Made by a program: the position numbers and the translations under genes. A DNA stretch of 5,091 nucleotides. Source: Acidobacteriaceae bacterium (GTDB lineage Bacteria; Acidobacteriota; Terriglobia; Terriglobales; Acidobacteriaceae). The notes under the pieces are model-generated. The model was not told the origin of the DNA. It made no database searches and worked only from the letters and a program-made list of their open reading frames with translations. Where the stretch lies: positions 1-5,091 of the forward strand of contig JAICMT010000152.1 of the NCBI GenBank assembly GCA_025929125.1. Direction: 5' to 3'. Shown here piece by piece: positions 1 through 5,091 of this stretch. The first letter of the stretch is position 1. Every line of letters starts with the position of its first letter.

Positions 1-2
1 AT

Positions 3-1826
3 AGGCGTGTTGCGGCGAATGCAGAGGCTCCGGCCATCGTCCAGCACCAATCGGCTCCGCTGGGTTGTTCTCCGAATGGAACCTCGCCCGGCGCGGCGCT
101 CTGGCCAGAGCAACTGCTCCATGGCACTTTCATACGCCGCCAGCCGGCCTGCAACCGACGGGTCGCCGTTGTATAGACCGATTGCGTTGTTGTGCAGAAA
201 CGGTGCTGTGGCCCATACACCCACCAGGGACGGAGTGCGGTAATACCCGGCTCCGCCGCTTGCATTCACACTGGGCCGCAGCAACCTCGCCCGCAGCGGG
301 TCGGTCAGCCGAGTCAACCGAACCGCAGGTGAGTTCTTATACGTCTCAGAAGAGAATTCCTCCCATATCTGTCCCCGTTCCGCGTTGGTTGCAAGCGCAC
401 GTTCAGCATTGGTGCCAATCTCCGCGACGGGATAGCGCTCGTCATCGGAAAGGAAATTACCTTCCAGAAAATCATTCTGCAGCACAGCTTTGCGAAACCA
501 TTCCGTCTGCGACTCGGCCGGACCCGCCGGCGGCCGCTTGCTGGAATGGCACCTCGCGCAGTTCTCGGCAAACACAACCTTCCCCCGCGTGAGCAGAGCA
601 GCGTCCTTCGAGAGATGTTCCCGTCCGCCATCGGCATCTTCCAGGCGCAACGGCTGCAGGCTGCGCAAAAAAGCCTCAAGCGCTTCCAGCCGATTCTGTG
701 TGCCTGTCCAGCTCTCGTCGCACGCCTTGCTACGCTTCCGCGCCTCTTTGATATGGAAGGGCTGCTGTGCCCGCGTCACGCCGTACACGGGATCGTGCAG
801 TGCGGTCCAGGCGTCGGCGCATACACCGATGTTGATATACCCGCGCATCGCGGCGCAGGCCGTATCGTTGACGCCGGGCTTCTCCGTCGGATCATCCAGG
901 CAGGCTGCGCCCACCGAATCTGCCCCATCCTTCAGGACGTTGAACACCTGCCGCGTCACTCCGTCCGCGGTCACGTGACTGTGCAAGGGACGGAAGTCCA
1001 GGTTCGCGATGCTGTTCATCGTGCTTGCATTCGCGATGTGGTCGGTCGCCACCTGCGACGTGTCGGATGTCCCGGGCGGTTCGGCATGAGCAACCTGCCA
1101 GCGGAAGTCGCTGGGTTTGAGCTCCCGCGTCATCGGATACTTCGCAGTATTGAAGATCTGCTCCCGGAAGTACTGGTTGCCAATGCCCGGATGCAGATTG
1201 TGCCACGTGGGGTGCTCAGGATCTGCCGGCGGATGCTGAGGGTTCAGGCCGACATGGCAGAACGCGCATGCAACTCCGATCAGGTACGGAGGTTCCACCT
1301 TCGCCGGATCGGCCAGGTATTTCGCAAGATCCCATGCCTTCGCATCGAATTTCGGATTCCTGAAGCGGCGCAGTCCGACCACTCCCGCAGACCCGCCCAC
1401 CGGCCCCTGTTCATGACCTGGCGCACATACATCCAGCCAGAGCCCGTATTCATCCGGCCCGCTCGCAGGCTTGCAGTCCGGATCGTTGAGGACGCCAAAT
1501 CGCTGGAACCGCTGATTGCGGAATCGCGAGTCGACCGCCTGCAGCAGATCGATGCTGCCGTGCGACCGCATCGCCAGGATGCGCCACAACGCCTGGTCGC
1601 CAACAACGTTGCGTTCTGGATCCGTTTCGCCGCCGGTCCAGAAGTACCAGGTGTCGCGGCCTTCGCGTTGCAGATCGGTAAGCCCCGCGTAACCCGCTTC
1701 GTAACAGCTCACCCGTTGATCCGCACACACAAACGTGGAGTCGATACTACCTGCGCTCGCCGGCCCTCCGGCAATGCAGGTCAATACTGCAACGCAGCAA
1801 AAGAAGTTACGAACAAGCTGAATCAT
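3..1826 (-). CDS. Exported di-haem c-type cytochrome, MauG/CcP-like (possibly rubber-oxygenase-like), C-terminus cut by window edge
   Basis: The frame is open without a stop from the ATG at 1826-1824 to the window edge, giving 608 residues. Residues 1-25 form a signal peptide (MIQLVRNFFCC...GGPASA), pointing to the periplasm. Two haem c attachment motifs are visible: CAFCH (187-191) and CARCH (423-427). Near the end, residues 530-550 contain RTPSL followed by VWATAPFLHNN, the type of segment found in di-haem peroxidases and MauG-like proteins, with His545 a possible haem ligand. Total length above 600 residues and haem motifs about 236 residues apart exceed a classical bacterial cytochrome c peroxidase (about 320-350 residues) and resemble the large di-haem RoxA/RoxB/LatA oxygenases; that parallel is inference. 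Extra cysteines (34, 41, 118, 134, 309, 324, 336, 369) suggest structural disulfides. A weak Shine-Dalgarno GGACGG lies at 1833-1838. An in-frame upstream GTG exists, but only the ATG places the signal peptide at the N-terminus. The substrate is unknown. The di-haem cytochrome call is firm; the subfamily is not. Confidence 0.88.
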   Translation of the reverse strand, partial: MIQLVRNFFCCVAVLTCIAGGPASAGSIDSTFVCADQRVSCYEAGYAGLTDLQREGRDTWYFWTGGETDPERNVVGDQALWRILAMRSHGSIDLLQAVDSRFRNQRFQRFGVLNDPDCKPASGPDEYGLWLDVCAPGHEQGPVGGSAGVVGLRRFRNPKFDAKAWDLAKYLADPAKVEPPYLIGVACAFCHVGLNPQHPPADPEHPTWHNLHPGIGNQYFREQIFNTAKYPMTRELKPSDFRWQVAHAEPPGTSDTSQVATDHIANASTMNSIANLDFRPLHSHVTADGVTRQVFNVLKDGADSVGAACLDDPTEKPGVNDTACAAMRGYINIGVCADAWTALHDPVYGVTRAQQPFHIKEARKRSKACDESWTGTQNRLEALEAFLRSLQPLRLEDADGGREHLSKDAALLTRGKVVFAENCARCHSSKRPPAGPAESQTEWFRKAVLQNDFLEGNFLSDDERYPVAEIGTNAERALATNAERGQIWEEFSSETYKNSPAVRLTRLTDPLRARLLRPSVNASGGAGYYRTPSLVGVWATAPFLHNNAIGLYNGDPSVAGRLAAYESAMEQLLWPERRAGRGSIRRTTQRSRLVLDDGRSLCIRRNTP

Positions 1827-1884
1827 GCCACACCGTCCAACATGGATGGTGTAGCGGCACAACCAGCGGCGCACGCCTGTTTGT

Positions 1885-1902
1885 GACAGTTCCTGAACTG
1901 TC
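1885..1902. promoter_or_regulatory. 18-bp perfect palindrome, candidate operator upstream of the cytochrome gene
   Basis: GACAGTTC and GAACTGTC form 8-bp perfect arms around a 2-bp centre (CT). The element starts 59 bp upstream of the cytochrome start codon and lies 43 bp after the end of the VWA gene, so it sits where an operator for the cytochrome gene would be expected. Neither strand has a run of T after it, which argues against an intrinsic terminator. The regulator is unknown. Confidence 0.45.
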
Positions 1903-1913
1903 CTGTTTGCTTG

Positions 1914-1934
1914 CGCCGGACCTCAGCCCCGGCG
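1914..1934 (-). terminator. GC-rich hairpin after the VWA gene, possible weak terminator
   Basis: CGCCGG (1914-1919) and CCGGCG (1929-1934) can pair as a 6-bp GC-only stem with a 9-nt loop. It begins 10 nt after the stop codon of the minus-strand VWA gene. The transcript continues as GCAAGCAAACAGG with no U-tract, so it is at best a weak or Rho-assisted terminator, or simply a 3'-end stabilising hairpin. Chance pairing is possible in DNA this GC-rich. Confidence 0.25.
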
Positions 1935-1944
1935 GTGACGTCTA

Positions 1945-2967
1945 CTACTGCTGCGCATCGCCGCCCGAGATCGCGTAGTACCCTTTGCGCGCCTGGACCT
2001 TCAGGGCCTTGCCGCAACTCAGGTCGATCTTGCGGTAGGTGCCGTCGGCCTTCTCATTGGTGGGCGTGTAGCTCAGCAGATACTGCGTCCGCAGCTCGTC
2101 CTGGATCTGCGCGAACGCGTCTTCGAGCTTGCGCCCGTTGTTGCCCACGTTGATCACGCGGCCACCAGTATCGGTCGCCAACCGATCCATATCCCGGTCG
2201 CCCGAGTAGCCGAAGCCGCCATAGAAGCCGCGGTCGGCGATCAGGATGACGTACACAATGGAGTTGGCCTTCTGCGCCGCTTCGGTGGCGGACTTCAACG
2301 TCTCCTGCGAGCCCTGATCCTCGCCGTCAGTGAGAATGATGATCACCTTTCGCCCGGCTTCGTTCGAAAGCTTGTCATGCGAGGCCAAGAAGACGGCGTC
2401 GTACAGCAGCGTGCCGCGCGGGGTGCCGGTCCCGGTCACCGATCCGGTGCCCGCGCCGGTGTTGATGCTGGCCTTGTTGAGCGCGCGGCTGATCTCGCTG
2501 GCGCGGTTGGTGTAGTCCGCCAGCAAGTCCACGTTGATGTCAAACGAGATCAGGAAGGCTTCGTCCTTGGGCTTCAGCACGTCGCGCAGAAACTCGGCCG
2601 CTGCCTGCTGTTCCAGCGGAAGCACGTTCTGCTGTGAGCCGGAGGTATCCAGCAGAATGCCGATGGTGAGCGGCAGCTTCTTCTCCTGGGTAAAGTTCTT
2701 GATGGTTTGCGGGGCCTTATCTTCCATCAGGGCGCAGTCGCTCTTGGCGAGGTTGGTGATGAAGCCCTGCTTGTCGCGCGCCGTGAAGTAGATGTCCACC
2801 AGATTCACATTCTGGTGCAGCGTGGTCACTGCATCGTCCTGCTCGGGGGGCGGAGGCGCATTGGAGGCAGGTGGAGGACCGGAGGGCGAAGGAGCCTCCT
2901 GCGCCCACAACACGGGGGCGGTCAGCGAGGCGAGCAGCAGAGCGGCAAAGGCGAGCAGCGAACGCAT
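1945..2967 (-). CDS. Secreted VWA-domain protein with intact MIDAS (VWFA-related Acidobacterial domain family)
   Basis: The product has 340 residues. Residues 1-22 form a signal peptide (MRSLLAFAALLLASLTAPVL, then WAQ), followed by a Pro/Ser/Ala-rich linker to about 45. Residues 53-92 form a short beta-rich segment (NVNLVDIYFTARDKQGF, then D77 and ED) typical of the acidobacterial VWFA-related family. The VWA fold spans about 99-300 with canonical metal-binding residues: DTSGS (107-111), a Thr at about 186 ahead of LLYDA, and TDGED (213-217). A Gly/Thr-rich insert (about 170-185) precedes that Thr. The C-terminus has QYLLSYTP (295-302) and a beta-rich tail. VWA domains with intact MIDAS usually bind protein partners through a divalent cation; no partner is identifiable here. 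The frame stays open upstream to 3447, but that stretch overlaps the divergent gene, and the signal peptide fixes the start at 2967. No clear Shine-Dalgarno precedes it. The stop is TAG at 1947-1945. The cytochrome gene follows on the same strand after 118 bp. Confidence 0.93.
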   Translation of the reverse strand: MRSLLAFAALLLASLTAPVLWAQEAPSPSGPPPASNAPPPPEQDDAVTTLHQNVNLVDIYFTARDKQGFITNLAKSDCALMEDKAPQTIKNFTQEKKLPLTIGILLDTSGSQQNVLPLEQQAAAEFLRDVLKPKDEAFLISFDINVDLLADYTNRASEISRALNKASINTGAGTGSVTGTGTPRGTLLYDAVFLASHDKLSNEAGRKVIIILTDGEDQGSQETLKSATEAAQKANSIVYVILIADRGFYGGFGYSGDRDMDRLATDTGGRVINVGNNGRKLEDAFAQIQDELRTQYLLSYTPTNEKADGTYRKIDLSCGKALKVQARKGYYAISGGDAQQ

Positions 2968-3011
2968 ATTGCTATAGACGTGCAAACAAGGGCTCAGGTG
3001 TGAGTGGCTGG

Positions 3012-3046
3012 CCGCATTCGATGCGGACCGCAACGCCGGTCCATCG
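3012..3046. repeat. Two overlapping inverted repeats in the divergent promoter region
   Basis: CCGCAT-TCG-ATGCGG (3012-3026) is a perfect 6-bp inverted repeat. It overlaps a second, imperfect one: CGAT plus GGACCG (3019-3022 and 3025-3030, with a 2-nt bulge) pairs across the loop CAACGC with CGGTCC plus ATCG (3037-3046). Both claim bases 3019-3026, so as RNA they would be mutually exclusive. They lie 45-79 bp upstream of the minus-strand VWA start and about 91-125 bp upstream of the plus-strand one. They could be operator half-sites or alternative hairpins in a leader transcript; chance in GC-rich DNA is not excluded. Confidence 0.35.
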
Positions 3047-3120
3047 GCGCGCGTCCAACCATGGTAGCCCTTAACTCCGCCGGATGACGCGGTTTGGCGG
3101 GCGCTGTTAGTCTCAAACCT

Positions 3121-3128
3121 GGAGAAAG
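3121..3128 (+). promoter_or_regulatory. Ribosome binding site of the plus-strand VWA gene
   Basis: GGAGAAAG ends 8 nt before the ATG at 3137. It is the clearest Shine-Dalgarno sequence in the window and supports that start over any internal one. Confidence 0.7.
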
Positions 3129-3136
3129 ATCGAATC

Positions 3137-4465
3137 ATGGCGTTGAGGAAGAGCATAGTCGCAGGATCGCTGGCGCTGCTGATAGCGGCCGCCCAGGGGT
3201 GGACGCAGCAGGAGGCACAGCAGGCGATTCCCGACGCTCCGCGGCCGCAGACCAATATCCCAACGAACGGCGTTGCGCCCGGCATGGGCACCACCTCCTC
3301 AAGCTCCGAGTCCGGGCAGCCCGATGCGCCTGCGGCCCAGCCGACTGCCGCCGAGCCGGCGACCACCGTGGCCGCGACGCCCAATGCGCCTGAGCCCACC
3401 ACACCGCCCAACGACCAGCAGCTCGAGAGCCTGACTACTTTCGTCACCCGTGTGAACTACGTGATCCTGCCGTTCACGGTGAAGGACAACAAGGGGAACC
3501 TGATCGCCGGGCTGAAGGCGCGCGACGTGCAGGTGTTTGAGAACGGCGTGTATCAGCCGATCCGCTTCTTCTCGGAAGATCCCATGCCGATGTCCGTCGC
3601 GCTGGTGATCGACCAGAGCATGACGCGCGAGAACATGGAGCGGGTGAACGATGCACTGGGCGCGCTGCAGGGCGCCTTCGCCAACTATGACGAGATCGCC
3701 GTGTACAGCTACAACAAAGCTCCCAAGCTGGTCACCGACTACACCGGCGCGCAGAGCCCGCGCCTGACGCAGGCGATCGAGCGGGCCAAATCGAGCGGGC
3801 GCGAGAGCTACCTCGCGGGCAGCCTGAGCGGACCGATGTCCTGCACCACCTGCATCAATGGTCAGAATTTCGATCCCAACACCGCCGCCAACCGTGGTCA
3901 CACTTCGATGCAGATCAATCCGCCGAAGGAAGTGCATCCGCTGAACGATGCGATCCTGGAAGCGGCGAAGACGCTGACGCACAAACCGGTGGACCGGCGG
4001 CGCGTGATCTACGTGATCTCGAACGGCAGCGAGTACGGCAGTCAGGCCAAGACCGGAGACGTCATCAAGTTCCTGCTGCGCAACAACATTGAGGTCGACG
4101 GCACGCTGGTCGGCGACAACGCCCTGCCGGTCGTCGGCTTCCTCGACAAGATGCATCTGCCGCTGCAGATGCGCGACAACGTGTTGAAGGCTTACAAGGA
4201 CGCAACTGGTGGTCAGCTCGATGCCGAATTCCGGCTGGCCTCCATCGAGAAGAGCTTCCAACGGGTTGCCAATGAGGCCCGCAGCCGCTACACGCTCGGC
4301 TACTACTCGCCGGAGGACTTCATTGACGGCAAGGAGCGCCGCGTCGAGGTGCGGGTGCTGCATCCGAACCTGACCGTCATCTCCAAGGACCGCTACTGGC
4401 CGGAGGCGATGGAGTTGCGCACGCGTCCGACGGTTCCTCCGCAGCGGACGACACCGCGGCGGTGA
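3137..4465 (+). CDS. Secreted VWA-like protein with degenerate MIDAS (VWFA-related Acidobacterial domain family)
   Basis: The product has 442 residues. A signal peptide occupies about residues 1-23 (MALRKS then a hydrophobic run to AAAQGW), followed by a long Ala/Pro/Thr/Ser-rich disordered linker to about 95. Residues 104-146 form the family's beta-rich segment (VNYVILPFTVKDNKGNLIAG, then L126, D130, FENG), aligning by eye with residues 53-92 of the divergent neighbour. The VWA-like fold runs about 152-390. The metal site is altered: DQSMT (159-163) replaces DxSxS, the usual GT.LYDA element reads HPLNDAI (267-273), and the expected TDG reads SNGSE (295-299). Metal binding is therefore doubtful. 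An insert at about 228-266 carries CTTC (236-239), a possible disulfide pair in an exported protein. The C-terminus has RYTLGYYSPED (384-394) and a beta-rich tail like the paralogue's, then a Pro/Arg-rich end. It probably acts by protein-protein contact in the periplasm or outside. The TGA stop overlaps the next gene's GTG start. Confidence 0.93.
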   Translation: MALRKSIVAGSLALLIAAAQGWTQQEAQQAIPDAPRPQTNIPTNGVAPGMGTTSSSSESGQPDAPAAQPTAAEPATTVAATPNAPEPTTPPNDQQLESLTTFVTRVNYVILPFTVKDNKGNLIAGLKARDVQVFENGVYQPIRFFSEDPMPMSVALVIDQSMTRENMERVNDALGALQGAFANYDEIAVYSYNKAPKLVTDYTGAQSPRLTQAIERAKSSGRESYLAGSLSGPMSCTTCINGQNFDPNTAANRGHTSMQINPPKEVHPLNDAILEAAKTLTHKPVDRRRVIYVISNGSEYGSQAKTGDVIKFLLRNNIEVDGTLVGDNALPVVGFLDKMHLPLQMRDNVLKAYKDATGGQLDAEFRLASIEKSFQRVANEARSRYTLGYYSPEDFIDGKERRVEVRVLHPNLTVISKDRYWPEAMELRTRPTVPPQRTTPRR

Positions 4466-5091
4466 ACCCGCTGTTGTCCGGCAATGCGCTGACAGCGCTC
4501 TGCTCGGCGGTGCTGTGGGGCGGCGGCGACTTTTCCGGCGGCATGGGCGTGAAGGTGTCCGGCGGGACAGTGCGCGCGGGCCTGCGGATCGTGCTGCTCA
4601 GCCATACCGCCAGTTTCCTGGCACTGCTCACAATCGCTCATCTCCGCGGCGACCGCTTTCCACCAATGCCGTTCCTGGCCTGGGGCATCGGCGCAGGCGT
4701 CTTCGGCGGACTGTCCCTGGCGGCGTTTTATATTGCGCTCTCGCGTGGCGCGATGGGCGCCTCGGCGGCGGTGAGCGGGCTGCTGGCGGCGGCGATTCCG
4801 GCCGCAGTGGCGATGGTGCAGCAGGGCTTCCCGGGAGTGCGGCCGCTGATTGGATTCCTGACCGCGGGCGTGGCTATCTGGCTGATCGCCGCAGGTGACG
4901 CGGCGCACGAGTCGGCGAGCACCACGCTGCTGGCGGTGGGTGCGGGCATAGGCTTCGGCGTGTACTTCGTCGCGCTGAAGATGGCGAGTCCGGCGGGCGT
5001 CGTCTGGCCGATGGCGACCGCGCGCATCGGAAGCCTCTCGGCGTGCTCGCTGGTGGCCTGCGCAGTCGGGCTGTTCGGCGCGAAGGAGGCG
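4462..5091 (+). CDS. EamA/DMT-superfamily membrane transporter, C-terminus cut by window edge
   Basis: The frame is open from GTG at 4462 to the window edge, giving 210 residues; EamA transporters usually have about 280-310 residues and ten membrane segments. Seven hydrophobic segments are visible, roughly at 7-27, 40-61, 71-93, 99-119, 128-145, 154-173 and 180-205. The first contains AVLWGGGDFSGG (16-27), the typical N-terminal EamA pattern, and segments 3-4 contain AAFYIALSRGAMGASAAVSG (88-106), the usual end-of-first-repeat pattern. The first EamA repeat (about 1-145) and the beginning of the second are therefore present. Members export or import small metabolites; the substrate cannot be read here. 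The GTG overlaps the upstream TGA (GTGA, 4462-4465), which suggests translational coupling. The Shine-Dalgarno is weak (GGACGA around 4446). A later ATG at 4543 would remove the first membrane segment, so GTG is preferred. Confidence 0.88.
   Translation, partial: MNPLLSGNALTALCSAVLWGGGDFSGGMGVKVSGGTVRAGLRIVLLSHTASFLALLTIAHLRGDRFPPMPFLAWGIGAGVFGGLSLAAFYIALSRGAMGASAAVSGLLAAAIPAAVAMVQQGFPGVRPLIGFLTAGVAIWLIAAGDAAHESASTTLLAVGAGIGFGVYFVALKMASPAGVVWPMATARIGSLSACSLVACAVGLFGAKEA

Larger units (their letters stand above)
2968..3136. promoter_or_regulatory. Divergent intergenic region between two VWA genes
   Basis: This 169-bp gap lies between the start codons of two divergently transcribed VWA genes and must hold promoters for both. 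I see no convincing -35/-10 pair on either strand; TATAGC immediately before the minus-strand start lacks a properly spaced -35 partner. The central part contains overlapping inverted repeats, listed separately. Confidence 0.6.

Noticed and set aside
546..1886. Plus-strand open frame of 446 codons
   Set aside because: It lies antisense to the cytochrome gene, whose frame has a signal peptide, two CXXCH motifs and a continuous sensible sequence. The plus-strand translation is Arg/Ala/Pro-rich with no recognisable domain; long antisense frames are common in GC-rich DNA.
1885..1902. Palindrome as a LexA box
   Set aside because: It has GTTC-N2-GAAC rather than the known GAAC-N4-GTTC or GTTC-N7-GTTC spacings, so no SOS assignment is justified.
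2968..2980. TATAGC as a -10 box giving a leaderless transcript for the minus-strand VWA gene
   Set aside because: No suitably spaced -35 element is present, and the position relative to the ATG is too close to be convincing.
2968..3447. N-terminal extension of the minus-strand VWA gene by 160 codons to an ATG at 3447
   Set aside because: It would overlap the start of the divergent gene and bury a clear signal peptide inside the protein; the start at 2967 is far better.
3299..4363. Minus-strand open frame of 354 codons
   Set aside because: It is antisense to the plus-strand VWA gene, rich in Arg, His, Val and Leu, and shows no domain or signal; it is a codon-bias shadow.
4377..5027. Minus-strand open frames opposite the transporter
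   Set aside because: They are antisense to a frame with seven hydrophobic segments and EamA motifs; their translations are compositionally biased and lack domains.

Overview
This 5.1 kb, GC-rich, gene-dense window is most likely from an Acidobacteriota genome, probably a soil-type Terriglobia relative. The main evidence is two adjacent secreted proteins with the layout of the 'VWFA-related Acidobacterial domain' family, which is known almost only from that phylum. The lineage is inferred from protein character; no rRNA or other marker gene is present.

The layout has four protein-coding genes, two of them cut by the window edges. On the minus strand, positions 3-1826 hold the first 608 residues of an exported c-type cytochrome with two haem-binding CXXCH motifs (CAFCH, CARCH) and a MauG/CcP-like 'TPSL..VWATAPFLHNN' segment; its C-terminus lies beyond base 1. 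Upstream of it on the same strand, after a 118-bp gap containing an 18-bp perfect palindrome, lies a secreted VWA protein (1945-2967) with an intact metal-binding MIDAS motif. A 169-bp divergent intergenic region with overlapping inverted repeats separates this from a second, plus-strand VWA protein (3137-4465), whose MIDAS motif is degenerate. The stop codon of that gene overlaps the GTG start of an EamA/DMT-type membrane transporter (4462 onward), which runs off the right edge.

The two VWA genes look like diverged paralogues. Both have a signal peptide, a Pro/Ala-rich linker, a short beta-rich segment, a VWA fold and a C-terminal 'RY.L.Y.P' segment, and they may be co-regulated from the shared intergenic region. 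Secreted VWA proteins usually mediate protein-protein contact in the periplasm or at the cell surface. No specific partner can be read from the sequence, and a link to the di-haem cytochrome or the permease rests on gene order only. No tRNA, rRNA, CRISPR array, insertion sequence or phage gene was seen. No stretch longer than 169 bp lacks a gene.
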